Made by a program: the position numbers and the translations under genes. DNA of 27,388 bases. Origin: Ekhidna sp. GTDB lineage: Bacteria; Bacteroidota; Bacteroidia; Cytophagales; Cyclobacteriaceae. Of the stretch, positions 8,027-14,888 are shown one piece after another (position 1 is the first letter of the stretch; every line of letters begins with the position of its first letter). The notes beneath the pieces are model-generated. The model worked only from the letters and a program-made list of their open reading frames with translations. It did no database searches and was not told the DNA's origin. The stretch covers positions 1 through 27,388 of the forward strand of contig JABSPG010000014.1 of NCBI GenBank assembly GCA_013214445.1, written 5' to 3'.

Positions 8027-9048
8027 TGGCTGATCAAAGGTAGTCTTACTTTAAAAGAGTCATCTCCATCAGTAATTTCCAGTGGCTTATTGGTCGCCAG
8101 TTGCAATCGCTTAGATAAGTTCTTTAATCCTATTTTGGTGCTTTTGGTCAAGCTCTCTTTCGGGCGTTTGGTATTCGATACTACGATGGATTTTTCTTCT
8201 TCATTGCTGATAACAATTTCCAGTGGCTCATCAATTGAGAATCTATTATGTTTCACTGCATTTTCCACAATGAGCTGAATAGACATGGGAGGTAACATTG
8301 CATGCATATTCCTTAGCGAAAGCTCGATCTTCAAGACCAGAGCGGCTTGATGTCTCATCTTTAAAAGGAATATGTAGCTATCTAGAAACTCTAATTCAGC
8401 CTCAAGTGAAACAACGCTTTTTTGATCGTTTTCCAATATATATCGGTACATATCGGAAAGCTTTGATATGAATTCTATCGCTTTTTTTGAATCGTCTTCT
8501 ACCAATGCCGATAAAACACTAAAGCTATTGAAGAGGAAGTGGGGATTTACTTGGTTCTTTAGCCCCTCGTACTTGGCAGCTACTAGCTCCTTCTGCATTA
8601 CTTCTTTTTCTCTACCTTCTTTTATGGCGTTTTTTATGTAGATGAGTATTATTTCATAGGAAATAATAAGTAGGCCGATGACAAAACCTTGAGCACTGTT
8701 TACTATGAAGTTCCCCTGGATTTCTTCATTGGGACAGCACTCAAAATTGATGAGAAACGTGTCGTAAATAAAAGCAAACAAAAAAACCAAGGGTAGCACA
8801 AGAAGTGCTGCCTTGGTAGAAATGATGTAGAGACCTTTGTTGGTCGTGATGTCGTTTGATCTTCTTTGCCTCCGGATGTATCTAAAAATAACTTCCCACA
8901 GGATCAAGAAAACCAGAATCATGTAAACAAGAGAAACGGTAGAGATGATATTCCATTCGAAGAAGTCCTCTTGATTTTGAACGTTTGTCAGTTTAAAAAA
9001 AGCAAAAACAAAAAGTGCCAGGATAAACCGTAAACGATATCTCTTCAT
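8023..9048 (-). CDS. LytS/YehU-type sensor histidine kinase (pair 3)
   Basis: This is a 341-residue kinase with four predicted transmembrane helices (about 8-20, 35-56, 78-98 and 119-138). The linker EKEVMQKELVAAKYEGLKNQ leads to VNPHFLFNSFSVLS with phospho-acceptor His170. The N-box is NAVKHN and the G-box is KIGLKNLSKRL. The loop between helices 3 and 4, predicted to be periplasmic, holds a Cys-Cys pair (FECCPNEE, residues 104-105) that the two other kinases lack. It overlaps its regulator by 4 bp and starts 9 bp after a small secreted protein gene, so a secreted protein, sensor and regulator appear to form one transcript. Confidence 0.92.
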   Translation of the reverse strand: MKRYRLRFILALFVFAFFKLTNVQNQEDFFEWNIISTVSLVYMILVFLILWEVIFRYIRRQRRSNDITTNKGLYIISTKAALLVLPLVFLFAFIYDTFLINFECCPNEEIQGNFIVNSAQGFVIGLLIISYEIILIYIKNAIKEGREKEVMQKELVAAKYEGLKNQVNPHFLFNSFSVLSALVEDDSKKAIEFISKLSDMYRYILENDQKSVVSLEAELEFLDSYIFLLKMRHQAALVLKIELSLRNMHAMLPPMSIQLIVENAVKHNRFSIDEPLEIVISNEEEKSIVVSNTKRPKESLTKSTKIGLKNLSKRLQLATNKPLEITDGDDSFKVRLPLISQ

Positions 9049-9057
9049 CTGGTAAAA

Positions 9058-9471
9058 TTACTCACCATCTTTAGATGCCACAGCAGGACTGCCAAGCACT
9101 TGAAAGGAAAGGGTAGTGCCTGTTACCTTTTGCGATCCGTTGCTTTTTGATGAAACGGTTGCTGAGTATTGTTTTGCAGGAACATTATTGGCGCTTACAG
9201 TCACGACATAGTGATCTTGATTTTCAGAATCTTGTTCCACTGTAAACTGTAAATCGGAGCTTGATACCAGCTTTGGAGCTGTGAATTTTGTTCTCCTGGC
9301 CATCTTGGATCTTACTATCCAAAGGTCAAAGGAGGTTTCACCATTTTGATCTAGAGAAAACATATACTCCTGAGCAAAAATCTTGGCTCCAGTCTTGGGA
9401 GCTTTGAATTCTTGGGAAAAGGAGATAAAGCCTAAGAGCATGAGTGACAGAGTTGCGATGTATTTTTTCAT
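9058..9471 (-). CDS. Small secreted protein of unknown function upstream of kinase 3
   Basis: This 137-residue protein has a clear signal peptide (MKKYIATLSLMLLGFISFSQ). The mature part is rich in Ser, Thr, Lys and alternating hydrophobic residues (FTVEQDSENQDHYVVTVSANN, read as two strands), which suggests a small beta-sandwich. The frame extends six codons further upstream to 9489, but the ATG at 9471 fits a normal signal peptide. The gene ends 9 bp before the kinase gene at 9048 and is probably in its operon. I recognise no family. It may be a ligand, a sensor accessory or a target of the two-component pair. Confidence 0.8.
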   Translation of the reverse strand: MKKYIATLSLMLLGFISFSQEFKAPKTGAKIFAQEYMFSLDQNGETSFDLWIVRSKMARRTKFTAPKLVSSSDLQFTVEQDSENQDHYVVTVSANNVPAKQYSATVSSKSNGSQKVTGTTLSFQVLGSPAVASKDGE

Positions 9472-9582
9472 AGTCGTATTTTTATACAAAGAACACGTCT
9501 ACGCCGGGAGAAAGTAAGCGATTGTTTTTGAATCCTATCAATAGTAATCTGAACTGTAACTCAATCCGGTTGAATTGAAGAA

Positions 9583-10275
9583 CTAGTTATCCAATTGAGA
9601 GAGGAGTTTATCAATTTTGTTCTCCAAACCCTGAATTTCAGTGCGTCTAAGTGCGTCAATCATATATTTTGGGATGTCTTGATCTGCATCTAGTTTCTGC
9701 TGAATGTCAATGATCAATTGTGCAAATTCGAAGAGTTCATTATCTGTCTCCACCTGAGCTTTGAGTAGACTGCTTTGGTTGCTGCATTGTTCTTTATAGA
9801 TAGAAATCACAGTCTCAATGTCGGACGCCTGTATTTCTTTCTTTTCTAGTTTTTTGACCACAAATGGACAGTCAGATAAGAAAGCTGCGAGTCTTTTTCT
9901 CAAGCCCAAGCTAGTAAAGGACATAGTTGATTTATCTCTTTTCACCAGTATTTCATCCCTAAATTGATTACCGCCTTCAGCCATGACATAGAATCTTCCA
10001 ATGATGTCATTTGAGATTACTTCTCCAAATACATTTCTATTTTGATACACAAGAGGCAAGTAGATCTTCTCGCCTTTTTTTGCTGATCGGGTCTGGTAGG
10101 ACCTGAATTCCTTTCGCCCATTTGATGTTTTGATTGAGGCAAGGTCAAAAACGTTTTCTCTGCGAAAATTGATTTTTCCTGTTAGGGTATCTCCCTCAAA
10201 TGTGACTAGGTAGTCCTCTTGAGAAAAAACAGAGCAATAGGTGATCAGTAGTAGGGCGAATAAAAAAAATTTCAT
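9583..10275 (-). CDS. Secreted protein of unknown function
   Basis: This 230-residue protein starts at the ATG at 10275, where MKFFLFALLLITYCSVFSQ is a good signal peptide; the frame runs back to 10386, but that extension has no secretion signal. The mature N-terminus (DYLVTFEGDTLTGKINF) has the strand-turn pattern with a GDTLTGKI core that is common in uncharacterised secreted Bacteroidota proteins. The C-terminal third is helical (ELFEFAQLIIDIQQKL, LENKIDKLLSQL). Two cysteines, in SDCPF and KEQCS, could form a disulfide. It lies 111 bp upstream of the next secreted protein gene on the same strand, so it may be in the same transcription unit as kinase pair 3. Confidence 0.78.
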   Translation of the reverse strand: MKFFLFALLLITYCSVFSQEDYLVTFEGDTLTGKINFRRENVFDLASIKTSNGRKEFRSYQTRSAKKGEKIYLPLVYQNRNVFGEVISNDIIGRFYVMAEGGNQFRDEILVKRDKSTMSFTSLGLRKRLAAFLSDCPFVVKKLEKKEIQASDIETVISIYKEQCSNQSSLLKAQVETDNELFEFAQLIIDIQQKLDADQDIPKYMIDALRRTEIQGLENKIDKLLSQLDN

Positions 10276-10471
10276 CTCAACTATTTTTTTTCGAAAATAA
10301 GGTTTTCCGACTGGATGCTCAAAATATGTTTCAATGGTATAACTATAGGTAGAATGTTGCCGTGGAAGTGCTTTTGCCTGCTTCAAGTCCTATCTAGACT
10401 TTTCTTGTTTTTGTAACAGCATGCCTAATGATCTATTGATAACTACTCTATTTAAAAACTATGATTTTACA

Positions 10472-10501
10472 TTGAAAATAGTTTTAGAATGATTAATTGT
10501 G
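10472..10501 (+). promoter_or_regulatory. Possible rhodopsin promoter (-33 TTG, 19 bp, -7 TAATTGTG)
   Basis: Within the 304-bp gene-free stretch 10276-10579, a TTG at 10472-10474 is followed after exactly 19 bases by TAATTGTG at 10494-10501, one mismatch from the Bacteroidota -7 consensus TAnnTTTG. This would give a leader of about 70 bases before the rhodopsin ATG. A perfect inverted repeat overlaps the -7 box. Apart from this the stretch is AT-rich and I see no gene in it. Confidence 0.4.
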
Positions 10502-10511
10502 TTTAATCATT
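10488..10511. repeat. Perfect 9-bp inverted repeat upstream of the rhodopsin gene
   Basis: AATGATTAA (10488-10496) and TTAATCATT (10503-10511) are exact reverse complements separated by 6 bases (TTGTGT). There is no T-run after it, and the arms are AT-rich, so it looks like a binding site for a dimeric regulator rather than a terminator. It covers the proposed -7 box, where a bound repressor would block transcription. Confidence 0.55.
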
Positions 10512-10579
10512 TCAATAAAATTTTAAACAAAATGAAAAGTAGAAGGGTTACTAAGTTGTAAATCAAAATTCTCACATTT

Positions 10580-11308
10580 ATGAAAACAACATTAATCGCA
10601 ACCCTTCAGTCAGGTGACTATGTAGGGTTCACCTTTTTCATTGGTAGCATGGCCATGCTGGCAGCTACAGTATTTTTCTTCTTTGAGATGAGGAATGTCG
10701 AGGGGAAGTGGAGAACGTCTCTCCTAGTTTCCGGCTTGATTACCTTCATCGCGGCAGTCCACTATTATTACATGCGGGACTATTGGATAGAAAACGGAAC
10801 ATCTCCAACAGAGTTTCGATATATCGACTGGATTTTGACAGTTCCGTTGATGTGCGTGGAATTTTATCTCATTCTCAAAGCTTTTGGTGCAAAGATGGGG
10901 CTTCTTTGGAAAATGATCGCATATTCTTTGTGGATGTTGGTCACTGGATATTTAGGAGAAACAGTATTTAGAGACAGTAGTGCGATATGGGGGGCAATTT
11001 CCACCATTGGTTATGTAGGAATATTTTATGAAGTATGGTTTGGATCGGCGAAGCAGCTATCAAAGAATTCCAACGACCCAATCCTACAACAGGCGTTCAA
11101 CACCTTGGCGTGGTTTATCTTAGTGGGATGGGCAATCTATCCAATTGGATACATGGCTATCGAAACTGATGGATTGTTGAGTGGTGTTCTAAGTCCAAGT
11201 TCACTAGATATCATTTATAATATCGGTGATGCGATCAATAAGATTGGTTTCGGTCTTGTGATATATAGCTTGGCAGTAAATCAATCTGCCAATAAGGCAA
11301 CTGCCTAA
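10580..11308 (+). CDS. Proteorhodopsin, light-driven proton pump, green-type
   Basis: This is a 242-residue seven-helix retinal protein. Helix C reads RYIDWILTVPLMCVEFYLIL: Asp83 is the proton acceptor, Thr87 the middle residue and Glu94 the internal donor, giving the DTE motif of outward proton pumps. His61 (AAVHYYY) corresponds to the conserved His75 of marine proteorhodopsin, and Lys221 (DAINKIGFG) is the retinal Schiff-base lysine. Met91 occupies spectral tuning position 105, where Met or Leu goes with green absorption and Gln with blue. Gly147 in helix E lies where the classical SAR86 protein has a bulky aromatic residue. The retinal-forming enzyme is encoded directly downstream. It is expected to add to the proton-motive force in light. 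Confidence 0.97.
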   Translation: MKTTLIATLQSGDYVGFTFFIGSMAMLAATVFFFFEMRNVEGKWRTSLLVSGLITFIAAVHYYYMRDYWIENGTSPTEFRYIDWILTVPLMCVEFYLILKAFGAKMGLLWKMIAYSLWMLVTGYLGETVFRDSSAIWGAISTIGYVGIFYEVWFGSAKQLSKNSNDPILQQAFNTLAWFILVGWAIYPIGYMAIETDGLLSGVLSPSSLDIIYNIGDAINKIGFGLVIYSLAVNQSANKATA

Positions 11309-11324
11309 CTTGAAAATAACTAGT

Positions 11325-11353
11325 GCGGATGGAGAATTCCATCCGCCTTTTTT
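11325..11353 (+). terminator. Intrinsic terminator between rhodopsin and blh
   Basis: A perfect 9-bp GC-rich stem (GCGGATGGA / TCCATCCGC) with a GAAT loop is followed by C and six T residues at 11348-11353. It starts 16 bases after the rhodopsin stop codon, and its T-tract ends one base before the blh ATG. It should end most rhodopsin transcripts; blh would then depend on read-through or on a promoter I cannot see. Confidence 0.85.
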
Positions 11354-11354
11354 G

Positions 11355-12260
11355 ATGAAGAGCCTGTTCCAATATGCTTCAGCAACAATACTTGGAGTCC
11401 TATTCTTTTACTCCAGTATGTCCTATGACATGATGAATAGCCTGTGTTTGGGCTTAATTCTAATTTTCGGAATTCCTCATGGAGCAGTAGATCATAAAAT
11501 TCACCTTACCACTTCTTCGGAAACCAACCTCCTAAGATATGTCCTTAAATACCTCATAATTGCTGGTGGCTACATCTTATGGTGGATTTTTGATCCAACA
11601 AAAGCATTATTCATTTTCATTATTCTCTCGTCGTATCACTTTGGACAAGAACTATTGGAGGATCACGACATAAAAGGGGCAAGTGTTTTTCACAGAGTTA
11701 CATGGGGAGCAGGCATCTTGATCTTGCCATTGGTCTGGAGTCTTCAAGAGATTTCACCCTATCTAAAGGTGGTGACGGGTGACATCATCACTGCTACTCC
11801 GATTTTTCAGAACATTTTTACTTTGATAGTCTTACTTGCCATCCTCATAAGTGTAGGGGTGATGCTATACAAAAAGCTACTTGATAAGGATAGAACGCTA
11901 AAGTTGGCTGCATTTGCTGTCACTATCATCCTTCTCCATACTTTTTTACCTTTTATTCAGGCATTTACCCTGTACTTTGTTTTCTTTCATTCCCTCAATG
12001 CTTTCACACATCAATATGCTTGGTTGAGAGACAGGAACAAGGGATATAATATCAAATCATTTTTAGTCGATCTAGCGGGCTTTAGTTTGTTGGCAATTAT
12101 TGGAGTCGTCTTATTACTATGGGTTTTAGGTCCTAAAAGTCAAGCTAGCTTGATAACCTACTTTTTCATTCTAGTTTCTCTCATTACTCTTCCACACGCC
12201 ATAACCTTGGATCAGTTCTATAAATTTAAGTATCAGAAAGAGACAGCCTTACCTAATTGA
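11355..12260 (+). CDS. blh: Brp/Blh-family beta-carotene 15,15'-dioxygenase (retinal synthesis)
   Basis: This is a membrane enzyme of about 301 residues that cleaves beta-carotene to two retinal molecules, the chromophore of the neighbouring rhodopsin. Family motifs are GIPHGAVDHKIH (about 39-50), SSYHFGQELLED (His95), FFHSLNAFTHQYAWLR, and LPHAITLDQFYKF near the end. Their histidines are expected to coordinate the catalytic iron. Many hydrophobic helices surround them. The frame is open upstream to a TTG at 11310, but that would translate through the terminator stem, so the ATG at 11355 is chosen. No carotenoid genes (crtB, crtI, crtY) are in the window, so beta-carotene must come from elsewhere in the genome. 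Confidence 0.95.
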   Translation: MKSLFQYASATILGVLFFYSSMSYDMMNSLCLGLILIFGIPHGAVDHKIHLTTSSETNLLRYVLKYLIIAGGYILWWIFDPTKALFIFIILSSYHFGQELLEDHDIKGASVFHRVTWGAGILILPLVWSLQEISPYLKVVTGDIITATPIFQNIFTLIVLLAILISVGVMLYKKLLDKDRTLKLAAFAVTIILLHTFLPFIQAFTLYFVFFHSLNAFTHQYAWLRDRNKGYNIKSFLVDLAGFSLLAIIGVVLLLWVLGPKSQASLITYFFILVSLITLPHAITLDQFYKFKYQKETALPN

Positions 12261-12287
12261 TACCATTCATTTTACTATTTTTCTTCC

Positions 12288-12827
12288 ATGAATAAGGAAG
12301 AGGCAAGAGAGATACTCCACTCAATGACGGAGGGAGAGAGTTTGCTGAGGCATGCAAGGACAGTTGAGCTGGTAATGGAGGCGTATGCTGAAAAGTTTGG
12401 CGAAGACTCTGAAGAGTGGGCAGTAACAGGTATGCTTCACGATGCAGATTATGAAAAGTATCCGGCAGAGCATCCCAATCGAATAGTGACATTATTGGAG
12501 GCGAAGGGGGAGAAAAAGATTGCTCATGCTATATCTGCACACTACACCAAATGGAATGTACCCTATGAAACGCTGCTAGACAAAGCGTTGCTTGCATGTG
12601 ATGAACTTACGGGTTTTATTGTAGCGTGCAGTCAAATTAGACCTGAAGGAATTGAGACACTGACTGCAAAATCAGTCAAGAAAAAACTAAAGCAGAAAAG
12701 TTTTGCAGCAAAGGTTGAGCGCGATGAAATTGAAACTGGTGTCGAACTAATGGAGGTAGAATTGACAGATCATATTAATTTTATCATAGAAGTTTTAAGG
12801 AAACACAGAGCCGAGCTTAAGATATAG
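12288..12827 (+). CDS. HD-domain hydrolase
   Basis: This 179-residue protein has the HD metal-binding pattern: His22 (LRHARTVE), His51-Asp52 (GMLHDADYEKYP), His80/His85 (KIAHAISAHYT) and Asp105 (ACDELTGF). The family contains metal-dependent phosphohydrolases; the substrate is unknown. The C-terminal part is helical and lysine-rich. A near-consensus -7 box (TATTTTTC, 12276-12283) lies four bases before the ATG, with TTG 16 bases further upstream. It is followed after 3 bp by a DUF2911 gene, so the two are likely co-transcribed. Confidence 0.88.
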   Translation: MNKEEAREILHSMTEGESLLRHARTVELVMEAYAEKFGEDSEEWAVTGMLHDADYEKYPAEHPNRIVTLLEAKGEKKIAHAISAHYTKWNVPYETLLDKALLACDELTGFIVACSQIRPEGIETLTAKSVKKKLKQKSFAAKVERDEIETGVELMEVELTDHINFIIEVLRKHRAELKI

Positions 12828-12830
12828 ATC

Positions 12831-13373
12831 ATGAAAAAGGTATTTATTGGATTAGGTGTTGTTATAGTCCTATTGGCTGCAGCATTTATATACTTGAATA
12901 ATAGAAATAGGACCTTAAGTCCACCGGGTGAAGTTACGGTTAGCAGTGATGAGATGAATGTTTCCGTATTTTATTCACGTCCCTCTGCCAGAAATCGGCT
13001 TATTTTCGGGGAGGCTGAGGAGGGAGCTCTGCTTCCGTATGGTGAATACTGGAGGCTTGGAGCAAATGAACCAACTTTCATTGAAGTCTCAGAAAATTTC
13101 ACATTTGGAGATCAGGATATTGTTGCTGGAAAATACGTGATCTACGCCATTCCTCGTAAAGGAGAAATGGAGCTGAGACTTAATTCTGATTTACGTTTTT
13201 GGGGTTATACCGAGCCCGATTATACACAAGATCTTGCTACAACTTTCGTAAGAACGCAATATTCTAGTCATGCCGAACAATTCACAATTGATACCGAAGC
13301 AACAAAAAGAGGTGTTGAACTGATCTTCACTTGGGATAAGTTTAGATGGGTATTACCTCTTGAGAAAAGCTGA
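12831..13373 (+). CDS. DUF2911-domain protein, membrane-anchored
   Basis: This 180-residue protein has one N-terminal hydrophobic helix (VFIGLGVVIVLLAAAFIYL), which is a membrane anchor or uncleaved signal. A DUF2911 domain follows, with VSVFYSRPSARNRLIFG, LLPYGEYWRLGANEPTFIEV, AGKYVIYAIP and a C-terminal strand VELIFTWDKFRWVLPL. The family is common in Bacteroidota and its function is unknown. It begins 3 bp after the HD hydrolase stop codon and converges with the S41 peptidase, with 5 bp between them. Confidence 0.9.
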   Translation: MKKVFIGLGVVIVLLAAAFIYLNNRNRTLSPPGEVTVSSDEMNVSVFYSRPSARNRLIFGEAEEGALLPYGEYWRLGANEPTFIEVSENFTFGDQDIVAGKYVIYAIPRKGEMELRLNSDLRFWGYTEPDYTQDLATTFVRTQYSSHAEQFTIDTEATKRGVELIFTWDKFRWVLPLEKS

Positions 13374-13378
13374 AATTG

Positions 13379-14803
13379 CTAATCTTTTAGTATTTCAATG
13401 GCTTTGTCTAAAACTTCATCTTGAGGAGAAATGTAATTTTCATATGACTGTGGTATTTGAATGTCCGGGATTAATCCATGGCCAATGAAAGGTTCATGAT
13501 CAACTGCCAGGTAGTAACGAATGATGGGTAGGTAATAGTTGATTTTAGAATTTGGGAGTTGTATTCCATACATCATCGCACTATTGTTTCCATAGTATCC
13601 GCCTCCAGTCTCTTCACCTATAAACTTTGCTCTGCGATGAGTATGAAGGATGCTGGCAACTTCAGAAGCAGCTGAAAACGTACCTCCATTAATCAAGATG
13701 ATTAATTCTCCTGTATAGGGGTTCTTCGCGGGCTTCTGCTTCTTTACTTGTCTGCTGAAATTATAAGTGTAAAAGCCAGGTTTAGTTTTGTCCCTCTTAA
13801 GAAGTTTACCCATAGTGTTGAATCCTTTTTGGTATGAATATTCATTATAATTGAATTTTCGTGTGACTGCCTCCATTCTCAAATAGTAGTCAAATGGTGT
13901 CTTTAGTAGATAGCTCGCAAGAGTTGCTCCATAGTTGTCCTCTCCTCCAGAATTATCTCTTAAGTCTACGATAAGTTTTTTAGTCTTTGACGCGTTGATT
14001 TCTTTGAATGCATCTTTCAGAAACTGTTTGAATTTTTGGTTTCCATTCCTTATGTCCTCTTTGTCAAAAGATTTAATGCGGAGATATGCTAATCCATTTT
14101 CTGTCTGTTTAAACTCCAGCATTGAACTAGACTTGGCTACTCTACCATACCTCTTCGTAGATCTTTGATTTGCTTCATCATTGGATAAACCCTCAAATTG
14201 AAAGATCTCTTCTTTTCCACCAATTTTTAAATTGATTTCAAAAATGCTGTCCATTCCAAAATGAACTTGGTAATAGCGGGAGAAATTACCTGCTAAAAGG
14301 TTTCTTTGTCTGTTTGCAGCATATCCATCAGTGGGAGTGTAGGGGAGAAGCTTTTGAAATATCTCTTGAGAAGAATTTCCATTGATCGACAATACTTCAT
14401 GCCCTTCACCAAGAAATTGTTCATTAGTTAGATCTCTTAAAACGATTATTCTGTCATTCTCTAGATAGAAATTTAATGGAATACGGAATGGACCATCATC
14501 CGTTGGCTCTCTCCATGACCATGGCATAGACATCCATGAATGTCCACAACGGATACTTGCATAGAATAGCTGCAGCTGTCCGTAAAAGTCCTTTAGCTCC
14601 ATAGCTTGAACAAGTTGATCTTCAATAACCTTAAATCTCTCGGTAATTTCAAGTGAATCCGAATACCAGTAGAGCCCAGGGTGAATATCCAATATGGAAC
14701 TTTTGAATATTTGAAAGTCCTCCCTTAGTTCAGTAGGTGTTAGTTTTTGACCGAATAGTATGCTTGATGGAAAAATTGAAAGAAGCAGAATTAGTCTTCC
14801 CAT
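13379..14803 (-). CDS. Secreted S41-family peptidase
   Basis: This 474-residue protein has a signal peptide (MGRLILLLSIFPSSILFGQ), a helical N-terminal region, a central part that may hold a degenerate PDZ-like domain (GHEVLSINGNSSQEIF, about 135-150), and a C-terminal tail-specific-protease core. The core contains LIVDLRDNSGGEDNYG (277-292) and INGGTFSAASEVASIL, with Ser377 as the likely nucleophile, and FIGEETGGGYYG. These follow the C-terminal-processing peptidase fold. No catalytic lysine at the CtpA position is obvious, as in tricorn-like members of the family. It probably degrades peptides in the periplasm. It stands alone on its strand, with 85 bp separating it from the decarboxylase upstream. 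Confidence 0.9.
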   Translation of the reverse strand: MGRLILLLSIFPSSILFGQKLTPTELREDFQIFKSSILDIHPGLYWYSDSLEITERFKVIEDQLVQAMELKDFYGQLQLFYASIRCGHSWMSMPWSWREPTDDGPFRIPLNFYLENDRIIVLRDLTNEQFLGEGHEVLSINGNSSQEIFQKLLPYTPTDGYAANRQRNLLAGNFSRYYQVHFGMDSIFEINLKIGGKEEIFQFEGLSNDEANQRSTKRYGRVAKSSSMLEFKQTENGLAYLRIKSFDKEDIRNGNQKFKQFLKDAFKEINASKTKKLIVDLRDNSGGEDNYGATLASYLLKTPFDYYLRMEAVTRKFNYNEYSYQKGFNTMGKLLKRDKTKPGFYTYNFSRQVKKQKPAKNPYTGELIILINGGTFSAASEVASILHTHRRAKFIGEETGGGYYGNNSAMMYGIQLPNSKINYYLPIIRYYLAVDHEPFIGHGLIPDIQIPQSYENYISPQDEVLDKAIEILKD

Positions 14804-14888
14804 TTACTTGATTTTTTTGTTTTTGTAAATGATGCTTTTTTCAGGACATTAGTCGCCTCAAATTACTATGTGAGACATTTTTTTTGAG

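Noticed and set aside
10276..10386. Longer N-terminus for the secreted protein ending at 9583
   Set aside because: The extension lacks a signal peptide and pushes the clear signal sequence into the interior; the ATG at 10275 is better.
11322..11334. 13-base identity between the rhodopsin terminator and the tRNA-Leu 3' end (23462-23474), as a possible attachment site
   Set aside because: By rough estimate several 13-base matches are expected by chance in 27 kb, and there is no integrase or second repeat.
11310..11354. TTG start for blh at 11310
   Set aside because: It would translate through the terminator stem and adds a segment unlike the family; the ATG at 11355 is more likely.
14804..14888. 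Promoter or terminator between the S41 peptidase and the decarboxylase
   Set aside because: Only a box one base short of consensus (TAATTTG) and an imperfect stem are present; not enough to call either.
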